A stretch of DNA of 64,000 bases. Source: Rhodoplanes sp963712435. Lineage in GTDB: Bacteria > Pseudomonadota > Alphaproteobacteria > Rhizobiales > Xanthobacteraceae. The stretch is from assembly GCA_963712435.1 (NCBI GenBank), contig CAVQIB010000004.1, forward strand, positions 124,001-188,000. Direction: 5' to 3'. Shown here in pieces: positions 19,125 through 28,765 of the stretch. The notes below the pieces were generated by a model. That model did not search any database. It saw only the letters and a list, made by a program, of their open reading frames with translations, and was not told the origin of the DNA. Numbering within the stretch: position 1 is the first letter of the stretch; every line of letters begins with the position of its first letter. The position numbers and the translations under genes are program-made.

Positions 19125-20175
19125 TCACCCCTCCGGCAGCGGCGTCCAGAGCACCTGGTCGATCCGGCGCGGCGCCGGTCGCGAGCATCACCAGGCGGTC
19201 GAGCCCGAGCGCGCAGCCGCTCGCCTCCGGCATGTACGGCGAGCGCGGCGAGAAAGTCCTCGTCGAGCGGATAGCGTTCGCCGTAGAGCCGTTCCTTTTC
19301 CGTCATCGCCGCCGCGAAGCGCCGGCGCTGTTCGGCCGCATCGGTCAGTTCGCCAAACCCGTTGGCAAGCTCGACCCCGCAGACAAACAGCTCGAAACGC
19401 TCGCAGACCCGCGGATCGCCGGGCTTCGCGCGCGCCAGCGCCGCCTCCGGCGCGGGATACTCGTACAGGATCGCCGGACGGTCCGCGCCGAGATGGGGCT
19501 CGATCTTCTCGACCATGACGCGGCTGAACATGTCGCTCCAGCTGTCGTCGGGAAAAAGGCGCATGCCCGCCGCTTCCGCCTGCCGCGGCGAAGCGCTTCG
19601 CGGTCCGGCGCGCCGCCCGGGATGGTCGCCAGAAGATCGATGCTCGGCATGGCGCTCGAACGCCTCCGCCACCGTGATCCTTCGCGGTTCCGCGAAGGGA
19701 TCGGCGATGCGGCCGCGAAACGAGAGCACGCGCGTTTGCGCCGCCTCCGCCGCCGCCCGCACGATCTCGATGCAGTCGCCCATCACCGCTTCATACGGTT
19801 CGCGCGGCGCGGTACCATTCGATCAGCGTGAACTCGGGATGGTGCAGCGCGCCGCGCTCGCGGTTCCGGAAGACACGGGCGAACTCGAACATCCGCGCTT
19901 CGCCGGCGGCGAGCAGCTTCTTGCAGGCAAATTCCGGCGAGGTGCGCAGATAAAGCGGCGCGCGCTCGCCGGCGGGCGAAACGCCAGTCGGTCGCGAAGG
20001 CGTGCAGGTGCAACTCGTTTCCCGGCGAGACCTGGAGAACGGAGGTCTCCACCTCCACGAAGTCCTGCGCCTCGAACAGCCGGCGAAGTCGCGCGACGAT
20101 GCGGCGTCGGGCGTCAAGAAACGGCCGCCGGTCGGCGTAGACCTGCGGGTCCCACCAGGGCGAGGCGGCCGTCAT
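19125..20175 (-). CDS. epmA: EF-P lysine ligase EpmA (GenX/PoxA, frameshifted)
   Basis: Class II lysyl-tRNA-synthetase paralogue that attaches beta-lysine to a conserved lysine of EF-P. Visible are the start MTAASPWWDPQ, SPGNELHLHAF, motif 2 HHPEFTLIEWYRA and motif 3 GCALGLDRLVML near the C-terminus, ending at a TGA after WTPLPEG. The span of about 350 codons equals the family. Several indels break the frame (near 19980, 19800, 19585 and 19175). Divergent from efp, so all three parts of the EF-P modification system are together. Confidence 0.88.
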
Positions 20176-20323
20176 GTCGGGCTTGCCGCGCGGGCGGGAC
20201 GGGGCTGAAAAAACTGGCGAGGGGCGGTAGGATCGGTATGTTGCACGCGAACGACACCGCCGGCTCGTGGTCCCGTCGCTGCATGCAGGCGCACCGGCCC
20301 CCATCCACCGAGGAACCATACCC

Positions 20324-20892
20324 GTGAAAGTCATCGCGAGCTCCCTTCGCAAGGGCAATATCGTCGATCTCGACGGCAAGCTCTACGTCATTCTGAGCGC
20401 GGAGAACATCCATCCCGGCAAGGGCACGCCGGTCACGCAGCTCGATATGCGTCGGCTCAGCGACGGCGTGAAGTCCTCGCAGCGCTACAAGACCACCGAC
20501 CAGGTCGAGCGCGCCCATGTCGAAGAGCGCGAATACCAGTTCCTTTATCAGGACGGCGACGGCTTCCATTTCATGAACATGGACACCTACGATCAGGTCG
20601 CCGTGCCGGAGGAGGTGGTCGGCGACCAGGCGGCCTACCTGCAGCCGGAAATGAAGGTCCAGCCTCAGCGTCCACGAGGGCGTCGCGGTCGGCCATCGAA
20701 TTGCCGCAGCGGGTGACGCTCGAAGTGGTCGAGACCGAACCGGCGATGAAAGGCCAGACCGCGTCGGCTTCGTTCAAGCCGGCGCTGCTGTCGAACGGCG
20801 TGCGCACCGGCGTGCCGACCCACATCGTCCCCGGCACGCGCATCGTCGTGTCGACCGCGGACGGCTCCTATGTCGAACGGGCGAAGGATTGA
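20324..20892 (+). CDS. efp: Elongation factor P (one frameshift)
   Basis: Translation factor that relieves ribosome stalling at polyproline. It starts at GTG 20324 after GAGGAA, and encodes about 188 residues in three domains. The modifiable lysine is K33 within HPGKGTP. The frame is broken near 20665 by an extra C (GTCCAG[C]CTC); the second frame carries ELPQRVTLEVVETEP to VERAKD. Presence of epmA and epmB next door implies beta-lysylation of K33. Confidence 0.94.
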
Positions 20893-21128
20893 CCCGCTCG
20901 CGGGCAGGCGGCTCTCGACGGGCGGCTTCGCCCCGGCTTGCATTCCCGGTAAGCTCGCCGGAGAGGACGGGGCGGCGAGAAAAGGACGGGGGATGAAACC
21001 GACCAGGCCTTGCTCGAAGGGCGGCCAGAAAGGCGGAAATCTTGACAGGCGATAAATATGCATTAAGGTACCGAAATATTAGATTTAGCAGGGCGGCATC
21101 GAACCGGCCCGCGCGGGGGAGGAGGCTG

Positions 21129-21626
21129 ATGTTCTCCAACCGGATCAGCCAGACGCTGCATGACGAGCACCGCGCGACCGTGGCGCTGATGGAGCGCCTC
21201 GACCGGTTGATCGCGAGCAACCGGCGCAGCCCGCCCAATGCGAAGGACGCTGCCGTCGCCCAGTTCCTGCGCGACTTTGCGGGCGGGGTCGAAGCGGAAA
21301 CGAATCGCCACTTCGATTTCGAGGAGCAGCATCTCTTCACCTATCTGCAGTCGATCGGCGACGAGGCGATCGGCGCGCATCTCACCGACGAGCATTCGGC
21401 GATGCGGCCGCTCGGCGAGCGGCTCTCCACGCTGGCGCGCGCAGCCGAGGCGGGCGGCTTCGACAATGCAAGCTGGGAGGAATTCCGCCGGCTTGGCATG
21501 GAACTGTGCGAACGCATGCTCGCGCATGTGCAGAAAGAGGAAATGGCGCTGTTGCCGCTCATCGATGAATTGATGGACGGCGAAATGGAAGCGCGGCTGT
21601 ACGAAGAATATGTTGGAAACGGGTGA
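21129..21626 (+). CDS. Hemerythrin-domain protein
   Basis: Four-helix diiron-binding protein of 165 residues. Probable metal ligands are in LHDEH, HFDFEEQHLF, HLTDEHSAM and HVQKEEMALL. Hemerythrin-like proteins bind O2 or sense NO and iron in the cytoplasm. GGAGG lies just before ATG 21129, and an AT-rich stretch (21040-21090) is the probable promoter. The end overlaps or abuts the following GNAT gene, suggesting one transcript. Close to the oxygen-sensitive benzoyl-CoA reductase genes, so an O2-handling role is plausible. Confidence 0.86.
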   Translation: MFSNRISQTLHDEHRATVALMERLDRLIASNRRSPPNAKDAAVAQFLRDFAGGVEAETNRHFDFEEQHLFTYLQSIGDEAIGAHLTDEHSAMRPLGERLSTLARAAEAGGFDNASWEEFRRLGMELCERMLAHVQKEEMALLPLIDELMDGEMEARLYEEYVGNG

Positions 21627-21633
21627 GGACAGC

Positions 21634-22123
21634 ATGAGCGATCCCAAGGACGCCAGCGTGAAGGTGCGCCGGCTGCGGCCGGACGACCTCGAACGCACCA
21701 TCGCGATTGATCAGGCGCATACGGGCCGGCCGCGCCGACGCTTCTTCCAGAAGCGGCTGGAGGCGGCGCGCAGCCATCCGGAAGACTTCATTCATGTCGG
21801 CGTGACGCGCGACGGCGAACTCGTCGGCTTCGCATTTGCGCGCGTGCGCCAGGGCGAGTTCGGCCGCGACGAGCCGGTGGCGGCGCTCGACCTGATCGGC
21901 GTCGCTCCCGCCAGCGAGGAGCACGGCTATGGTCACGTGCTGATGGAGGCCCTGATGCAGGCCATGCGCGAAAAGGGGGTGCGCCGACTGCATTCGCAGG
22001 CCGACTGGACCGAGCACGGGCTGCTCAAATTCTTCGATTTCGAACAAGTTCAAGCTCGCCCCACGGCTGGTGCTCGAGCGCGCCGTCGCCGAGCCGATCA
22101 TGGAAGCCGCCGAAGAGGCCTAG
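21634..22123 (+). CDS. GNAT-family acyltransferase (one frameshift)
   Basis: Gcn5-related N-acyltransferase of about 162 residues. The acyl-CoA-binding region is LDLIGVAPASEEHGYGHVLMEAL. It is paralogous to the next gene: both have a RRL/RSLRxxDL segment and an IAID segment before a conserved aromatic-rich stretch. An indel near 22045 shifts the C-terminus; the restored end reads ERAVAEPIMEAAEEA, stop at 22121. ATG 21634 follows GTGAGGA; an in-frame ATG at 21610 overlaps the hemerythrin stop. Protein or small-molecule target unknown. Confidence 0.8.
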
Positions 22124-22155
22124 AACGTGATGATCTCGCCTAGGATCATCCCATC

Positions 22156-22196
22156 CTCGGTGGTCATGCCCCGCGGGGCATTCAGTAATCACCGAG
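22156..22196. terminator. Nested hairpin upstream of second GNAT gene
   Basis: Outer arms CTCGGTG (22156-22162) and CACCGAG (22190-22196) enclose a perfect 16-bp palindrome ATGCCCCGCGGGGCAT (22166-22181). A further stem GATGATC/GATCATC lies just upstream. It could terminate the hemerythrin-GNAT transcript or regulate the second GNAT gene. Within it GCATTCAGTAAT partly matches the reverse complement of the had-promoter 13-mer. Confidence 0.5.
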
Positions 22197-22284
22197 AAAC
22201 TTTGTGCCGCTTGCGCGGGCGATGACGCCGGGAGTTGGTCGATACGAAGCCAATTCATCACGCTGATGAGGGAAGGAACGAACA

Positions 22285-22827
22285 ATGGCGCAACAGAGCC
22301 GGATCACGATTCCGCAACGGGTGGGCGACCCGGAAGAGCTCGACTACAGCGTTCCGGCGCCGACCGATTTCGGTGAGCTGGCGCGCGATCGCATCCCGGT
22401 GCGCTCGCTGCGCGAGTCGGACCTGAAGGCGCTCATCGCCATCGACCGCCGCATCACCGGGCGTGACCGGTCCGGCTATTTCGAGCGCAAGCTCGGCGAG
22501 GCGCTGCACGAATCCGACGTTCGCGTGTCCCTGGTCGCCGAAGCCGACGGTCGCCCGGTCGGATTCATCATGGCGCGCGTCGATCTCGGGGAGTTCGGCC
22601 GCATCGAGGCGGCGGCCGTCATGGACACGATCGGCGTCGATCCGGACTATGCCGGGCACGGCGTAGGCCGCGCCCTGCTGTCGCAGCTTCTCGCCAACCT
22701 CGCCACCTTGCGGGTCGACAAGATCCTGACCGAGGTCGACTGGGCCGACCGCGAATTGATGGCTTATCTCGACAGCTGCGGCTTCAAGCCCTCGGGCCGA
22801 CTGTCGTTTGACTGCCTGCTCTCCTGA
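22285..22827 (+). CDS. GNAT-family acyltransferase
   Basis: Intact 180-residue GNAT protein with VMDTIGVDPDYAGHGVGRALL as the CoA-binding motif. Its N-terminal 35 residues are an extension absent from the upstream paralogue. AAGGAA precedes ATG 22285. R. palustris encodes a GNAT protein (BadL) in its benzoate region, as I recall; equivalence to BadL is not shown here. It could modify CoA ligases or aromatic intermediates. Last plus-strand gene before the convergent bcr operon. Confidence 0.82.
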   Translation: MAQQSRITIPQRVGDPEELDYSVPAPTDFGELARDRIPVRSLRESDLKALIAIDRRITGRDRSGYFERKLGEALHESDVRVSLVAEADGRPVGFIMARVDLGEFGRIEAAAVMDTIGVDPDYAGHGVGRALLSQLLANLATLRVDKILTEVDWADRELMAYLDSCGFKPSGRLSFDCLLS

Positions 22828-23011
22828 GCCGTTGCCGGGCGAGCCTCCGCCGGCCGGCGCAGCTTCGTCGCGCAATCGGCGTCGCCTGCCTCCGGCCAAC
22901 CGTCACCGGCGAAAACGCATGCCGCCCCGCACGCCGGAGTCATCCGGCGCCCGGCGCGACATCGTAGCGGTGTTCAGCTGGGCGGAAAGGCGCCGTCGCG
23001 GCGCGCGGCCG

Positions 23012-23258
23012 TCAGGCGTGCAGCTTCTCGTACTTGCTCACCAATTCGTCCTTGCTCTCGACGCAGTCCGGGTTCTGGACGATGCATTCGGCCGGGCAGA
23101 CCAGCTTGCATTGCGGCTCGTCCTCGGCGCCGACGCATTCGGTGCACTTTCATCGGATCGATGACGTAGATCGGATTGCCGGCCGTGATCGCCTTGTTCG
23201 GACACACCGGCTCGCAGGCATCGCAGGCGGTGCAGGCCTCGTTGATCATCAGGGCCAT
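23012..23258 (-). CDS. fdx: 2[4Fe-4S] ferredoxin of the benzoyl-CoA reductase system
   Basis: Small ferredoxin of about 81 residues, the expected electron donor to benzoyl-CoA reductase. The first cluster binds CTACDACEPVCP and the second CTECVGAEDEPQCKLVCP. An extra base near 23148 breaks the frame between DPM and KCTEC. It starts at ATG 23258 after a GGAGGAG site, and is the last gene of the had-oah-dch-bcrCBAD-fdx operon. The same order is known from Thauera. KorAB encoded at 31 kb would reduce it. Confidence 0.9.
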
Positions 23259-23278
23259 TGTTGGTCTCCTCCTGACGC

Positions 23279-24133
23279 TCAGGCCGCCTTCGGCAGCGTC
23301 GCCGCGCGCGGCGAGCTTGTCGAACCGATAGGCGCCCCACAGCGCGGCGCCGATCGCGCCCGCATAGATCGAATCGGGATGGCTGCGCACCGTGCACGTT
23401 CATGTCCTTGATGCGCGGCGATGTCCTCCTCCAGCGCCGCGACCAGGCCGTCGTCGAGCGCGAGCCCGCCGGTCACCATGACCACGCCGTTGGTCGCGCC
23501 GATCGACTTCAGCAGCTTCGACAGCCGGCCCGCCATCGACAGGTGGATGCCCTTGAGGATGTTCGGCGCGGAGATGCCGCGCGACACCATGTTGATGACG
23601 TCGGTTTCGGCCAGCACGGCGCAGATGCGAGGACACCACCTCCGGGTTGTCGGCCTGCGCGCGACAGCGAGCCGATCTCGTCCTGGCGCGATGCCGAGAT
23701 AGCGGGCGATGTTCTCCAGGAACTGGCCGGAGCCCGACGCGCACTGGCTGGTCATCTTGTAGCTCAGCACCTTGCCGCGCTCGTCGATGCGAGATCGCGC
23801 GCCCGTGCAGCGCGCCGACGTCGAGCGCGGCGCGCGCGTCCGGATCGAGATAGATCGCGCCGCGCGCATGCGTCGTCATCGAGTAGAAATGCCCGGTGTG
23901 GAACGGCACGCCCTCGCCCTCGCCGGTGGTGGCGACGTAGTCGACGTCGCTTCTCGGCCGAGCTTCGCGTCTTCGAGCACCTGGTCGAAGGCGATGCGGG
24001 CCAGCTCCATCGGGTCGCGCTGCCGGATGCGCAGCGTCGCGCGCGACAGCCACTCGCTCTTGTCGCTCTCGACCCGGAACAGCGCCGCCTTGACGGCGCC
24101 GGTGCCGACGTCGATTCCTGCCGCGATGGTCAT
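23279..24133 (-). CDS. bcrD: Benzoyl-CoA reductase subunit D (BcrD/BadG, frameshifted)
   Basis: ASKHA-family ATPase subunit of class I (ATP-dependent) benzoyl-CoA reductase, which hydrolyses ATP to drive two-electron reduction of the aromatic ring. The ATP-binding N-terminus is MTIAAGIDVGTGAVKAALF, and the cluster-ligand region is QCASGSGQFLENIARYLG. Near the end come GGLALDDGLVAAL and SIYAGAIGAALWG. Indels break the frame at about 23960, 23790, 23665, 23625, 23420 and 23392. ATG 24133 overlaps the probable bcrA stop. About 280 residues, normal for BcrD. Confidence 0.9.
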
Positions 24134-25471
24134 GCTGCCTCCTCCATCGGCGCCGCCCGTCATAGGCGCGGCGGGCGAACTCGGCGGCGCCGAGCGCGCC
24201 GGTGTAGATCGATTCCGGGTTGATGTTGATGGTGACGTCGCCGTAGTTCTCCTTGATCAGCTTGCGCAGCTCGCGCACCGCCGCCTCGTTCTTGGCGACG
24301 CCGCCGGTGAAGGTGAACTCGTCGGTGACGCCGCCCGAACGCGAGATGATCGAGATCGCGCGCAGGATGATGGCGCGGTGCAGTCCGGCCAGGATGTCCT
24401 CGCGCTTTTCGCCGAGCGACAGCCGGTCGCGCAGTTCGGCGCCGGCGAACACGGTGCAGGTCGAGTTGATGCGCGCCGGCCGGTCGGACTTCATCGCCAG
24501 CGGGCCGAGCTCGTGCAGGCCCATGTTCATCTCGTCGGCGATGTAGCCGAGATAGCGGCCGCAGCCGGCGGCGCAGCGGTCGTTCATCTGGAAGTTCTCG
24601 ACGATGCCGTTGGCGTCGACCTGGATGCCCTTGGTGTCCTGGCCGCCGATGTCGAGCACCGTGCGGGTCTTCGGATACATCATGTGCGCGCCGAGCCCGT
24701 GGCAGAGGATCTCCGAGCGGATGTGCTCCTTGGAGAACGGCAGCGTGACGCGGCCGTAGCCGGTGCCGACCAGGTAGGTTTCCTCGAGATCGATCGCGAG
24801 CGTGTCGTCGATCGTCTGCGGCACGTCGGTCGACCCGGTCCTGACCACGCTGTCGGCGGCCAGCACGCGCGCCGAGCGCGCGGCGGAACTTGTCGCTGAG
24901 TTCGCCCGCCGGCGGCCGGTTCTCCACCTCGATGATCGACTTGTCGTAGACGTTGAGCAGCAGGTCGTAGGGCAGCGCCGGCGTCGCGCGCCACGTCCTC
25001 GGCCTGCGTCGTGATAGCGCGAGCCGGCGATGTCGCGGAAGAAGTCCGACTTGCGCTTGGCGCCCGGGCGCATAGAGCGACGGGCGCCTCCGCGCGCAGG
25101 CGCTTGAACACCTCGCCGAGCGCCTCCTGCACGCCGCTCTCGACGCTGGCGAAGCGCTCGCCCTTGATCTGGCCGCGGCAGGTCTCTTCGAGATCGTCGA
25201 GCTGTTCGAGGAACTGCTCGAGCCGGAAGGCGCGTTCGAGCGCGCCGAGGAACTCGTCGAGCTCGCCGCTCTGGCCGCCGCCGGCGTTCAGCGCGCGGCG
25301 GAACAGCGTGAAGCGGCCGTCGACGCGCGCCTCCTCGCTCGCGACGCGCGCGGCGGTGCCGTAGTTCGAGCGCGAATTGGTGATGCCGCGGCCGATCACA
25401 TCGCTGTTCTCGTCGAGCAGAACCGCCTTGGTGGTGGTCGAGCCGAGATCGATGCCGACGAAGGTTTTCAT
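24130..25471 (-). CDS. bcrA: Benzoyl-CoA reductase subunit A (BcrA/BadF, frameshifted)
   Basis: Second ATPase subunit of class I benzoyl-CoA reductase, about 440 residues. The start MKTFVGIDLGSTTTKAVLL is an actin-like phosphate-1 motif. Later come VLDIGGQDTKGIQ, the cluster region RCAAGCGRYLGYIADEM and FTGGVAKNEAAVREL. The C-terminus reads ESIYTGALGAAEFARRAY; the stop is obscured by an indel but probably overlaps the bcrD ATG (ATGA). Further breaks occur near 25065, 25005, 24990 and 24880. It lies 11 bp downstream of bcrB. Confidence 0.91.
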
Positions 25472-25481
25472 GATCGTCTCC

Positions 25482-26805
25482 TCAGGCGGCGCCGCGCGCG
25501 CCGGCGCGCTTCTGCTCGATCATCTGGAAATAGCTTTCCAGCCGGTTCTTGATGTTGGCGGCGGAGAAGTAGCGCGGGTCGACGAGATCGGATTCGATGA
25601 ACGCCGCCGGCTTGCCGGTGCGCTTCTCCACTTCGCGCATGATCAGGAGCTGGCCGGCCGAGAAGCTGTTGCAGCTCTTGATCGAATTGATCAGCAGGCC
25701 GTCGGCCTCGTACTCGTTGACGTAGTTCGCCAGCATGTCGATGCGCATCGGCAGGCTGCGGTTGGTGTAGACGCCGAGGCAGTATTCGGCGAGCGTCTCC
25801 AGCGGCTTGTCCGGATCGTGGCGGAAGCCGAAATCGTAGACGCCGCCGACCTTGGTGTAGCTCGAGGCGACCACGACCGCGCCCTCGTCGTAGAACATCT
25901 TCCAGAACTGGCGGAAGTTGGTGTAGTTCGGCGGGCCTTCGACCACGAGCCGGTATTTCTCCTTGCCCATGTCGCCGTCGGGCGTGACCGGACCCTTGCC
26001 GTCGGCGAGCGCGCTCGTCCACCTCGTCGCGCAGGAACTGGTAGTAGTCGATGGCATCGTCGGTGCCGCGGAAGGCGCCGAAGATCGGGCCGATGTAGTA
26101 GATGCCGCCGAAATAGGCGTCGATCGGCGACGGCTTGTTCTTGGCGCGTCTGCAGCACGCGGACCAGATCGTCCTCGGCCTTCGACCGACTTCTTCAGGT
26201 ATTCGCGCAGCCGGTCGATGTCGAACTTCACGCCGGAGACGCGCTCGAGCTTCGGGATCACCTCCTCCTTGAGCTGCTTGACCATGTACTCGATCATGTT
26301 CGGCGTGATCTTGCCGTCGCCCATGTAGGGCGTGTGCAGCATGATGGTTTCGCACTTGTACTGCTCGCGCAGCAGCTCGAACCACTTCATGAAGGTGAAG
26401 CAGCCGGTGTAGGACAGCAGCAGCACGTCCGGGATCGGGCAACTTCTTGCCGTTCGGGCGCGATATTGCCCTTGGCCATCATGCCGATGTCGGACTTCAC
26501 GTAGGTGCAGACGTCCTCGGAATGGCCGATCTTCTCCGCTTCCAGCACGTAGGCTGCCGGACTCTGGCGGCGCAGCCCGCTCTGGATGGCGTTGACCTCC
26601 GGCAGATTGTTCAGGAGGTCGAAGCACATGATCAGTTCGTTGAGATTGCCGGGCACGAAGGTGCTGCAGACCTTCGCGCCGGTCTCGGGCGCGCTGGTCA
26701 GCCGGTCGTAATGCGCGGCCATCATCTCCTTCTGCTTCGCGCATCGAGGCGTCTTTCTCGACGTCCTTGGCGGCGGCCTTCGGCGTGACGATCTGACGCT
26801 GTCAT
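25482..26805 (-). CDS. bcrB: Benzoyl-CoA reductase subunit B (BcrB/BadE, frameshifted)
   Basis: Substrate-binding/electron-transfer subunit of the 2-hydroxyacyl-CoA dehydratase family, about 435 residues. Visible segments are KVCSTFVPGNLNEL, YVLEAEKIGHSEDVCTYVKS, LLLSYTGCFTFMKWFELL, SSYTKVGGVYDFGF and SIKSCNSFSAGQLLIMREVE; the cysteines are candidate cluster ligands. ATG 26805 overlaps the bcrC stop (ATGA). Indels occur near 26745, 26445, 26180, 26150 and 26010. With BcrC it holds the benzoyl-CoA site. Confidence 0.91.
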
Positions 26806-27990
26806 GCTCCGCTCCACAGCTTGATCGAATCGGCGAAGGTGCCGGCCTGTTCGCGGATCGGCTGCATCTGGCCGGAATTCTCGGCGTACTTGAACGCGAT
26901 GTAGGGAATGCCGGCGTCCTTCAGCACGTGCTGCAGCATCGGCCGGTCGAGCAGCGCCGGATCGCAGAAGCTCGGGCAGGCGAAGATCACGCCCTCGGCG
27001 CCGGTGCGCTTGCACCGCGCGCACCAGGTGCTGGCCCTTCTCCTTCAGGTCGGGCTCGTATTTGGCCGCGGTCGATTCGGAGTGATGCAGGAAGGCGAGC
27101 GCCAGATTGCGCAGCGGATCGCCCTCGGTCGGCACGTCGCTCGGTCAGCCAGCGCGTGACCAGCAGCAGGTCGTCGTCGACCACGTAGCAGCCGGCCAGC
27201 TCCAGCGACTTGATCAGGTTGAGCGGCGGCTGCTCGCAGAACACGCCGGTGAGCACGATGCGGCAGTTGTCGCGGCGCGGCCGCTCCTCGGCGCGCGCGG
27301 CGGCGAGATAGTCGCGCAGCATCGTCGGTGTGCTGCTTCGACCGGCAGCACGAGGCCGGCGCGCATCAGCAGATAGACCTCGGAGGCCGGCGCCTGCCAC
27401 GGCCGCTCGGCGCGGAAGGCGTAGAGCTCGCGCACCAGGCGGCGGTTCTCGTTGTAGAGCGCGATCGAGTGGCGCAGCTCGTCGTCGGTGATCGGCTTGC
27501 CGCGCAGCTGCGCCGAGATCGTGCCGCAGCTCGGCCAGTTCGTTGACGTAGTAGTTGCCGCCGATGTCGTCGCGGTAGTTCTGCGGCACGTCGAAATAGC
27601 GCGAGTAGACCTGCGGGAACATCATCTTCCACATGCCCGACAGGTTGCGGATCACGTCGCAGATCGACGGGAACAGCATGCCGTCGACGAAATCGAGCCG
27701 GCCGGAGACGCCGAGTTCGATGGTCGAGCGCGGAATGCGGCAGATGTAGCTCTGGTAGTAGGCGTCGCCGTGGATCACTTCGAGCTGGTCGCCGCCGCCG
27801 ACGATGCCGAGCGGCAGCATGCCGGCGGCGTGGATGATCTCGCGCGGCACGTAGATCGGCATGTAGCCGACCACCTTGCGGCCGGGCTGCGGCCGCCTTC
27901 CACTCGCGCGCGGCGCTGAAGACAGATCGTCGAACAGCGCGTGCGCGCGGGCGATGATGTCGGCGGTGACGCGGTCGGCGATGATCAGTC
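26802..27990 (-). CDS. bcrC: Benzoyl-CoA reductase subunit C (BcrC/BadD, frameshifted)
   Basis: Partner of BcrB in the substrate-binding half of benzoyl-CoA reductase, about 390 residues. Conserved stretches are KVVGYMPIYVPREIIHAAGML, GGGDQLEVIHG, DGMLFPSICDVIRNLSG and, near the end, GVIFACPSFCDPALLDRPML. Cysteines in ICDVIR and FCDP fit cluster ligation. The start codon is unclear: the family-like sequence begins at IADRVTADII just after the dch stop, and an indel probably hides the true start near 27988. Other breaks lie near 27900, 27525, 27330, 27140 and 27015. Confidence 0.89.
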
Positions 27991-28765
27991 ACGATGCTCC
28001 CATTGCGCCGGCCTCTTGCCGATGAAGGCCTGCGAGGCCCTCCACCGCGTCGGGCGTCTTCATCAGTTCGTCGAGATACAGGCGTTCGACGGCGGCGATC
28101 TTCGCCCGTCACGCGCGCGGCGTAGTCGAGGCGCGCCGCCTTGCACGGCGAAGCGCAGCGAGCTCGCGCTTTTCGGCTTCAGGTGCTCGTCGAAGTAGCC
28201 GAGCGCCGCCTGTTCGGGATCGGCCGCCGCGGTCTGCGCGAGCCCGATGCGCCGCAGCTTCGGCGCCGCTGATGCTGCGTCCGGACACACAGCAGATCGG
28301 CGGCGCGCGCGGGACCGATCAGCTCCGGCAGCAGGCAGGAGGCGGCCGGCGCGAATACGCCGAGCTTCATCTCCGGCTGGCCGAGCGCGGCGTCGCGGCG
28401 CGACGAACATCAGATGGCCGGCGAGCGCCAGTTCGAGGCCGCCGCCGAGGCACTGGCCGCGCACCGCGACCAGGATCGGCACCGGCGACTCGACCATGCG
28501 CAGGACCAGCGCGTGCAGCCCGCGCAGCATGGCCGCGCACTGATCGGGCAGATGCTCCTCGACGCTCGCGCCGAAGCTGAAATGCGGGCCCTCGGCATCG
28601 ATCAGCATCGCGCCGAGATGCGCGGTTGCCGAGATGCTCGGCCAGCGCGCGTGTCGAGCGCGGCGATCATCGCGGCATCGATCAGATTCGCCTTCGGCCG
28701 GCTCGAGGCGCAGCCGCAGCAGCCGGCCTTCCGCTTCGAGCCAGACCTTGAGCGGCGTCGGTCAT
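27985..28765 (-). CDS. dch: Cyclohexa-1,5-diene-1-carbonyl-CoA hydratase (frameshifted)
   Basis: Crotonase-family hydratase that adds water to the dienoyl-CoA made by benzoyl-CoA reductase, giving 6-hydroxycyclohex-1-ene-1-carbonyl-CoA. The span of about 258 residues equals the known enzyme. Segments include ANLIDAAMIAALD, EGPHFSFGASVEEHLPDQ, GQCLGGGLELALAGH and a C-terminal GKRPAQWEHRD before TGA 27985. The start at ATG 28765 overlaps the oah end. Indels are near 28758, 28690, 28625, 28395, 28270, 28105 and 28030. Confidence 0.87.
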
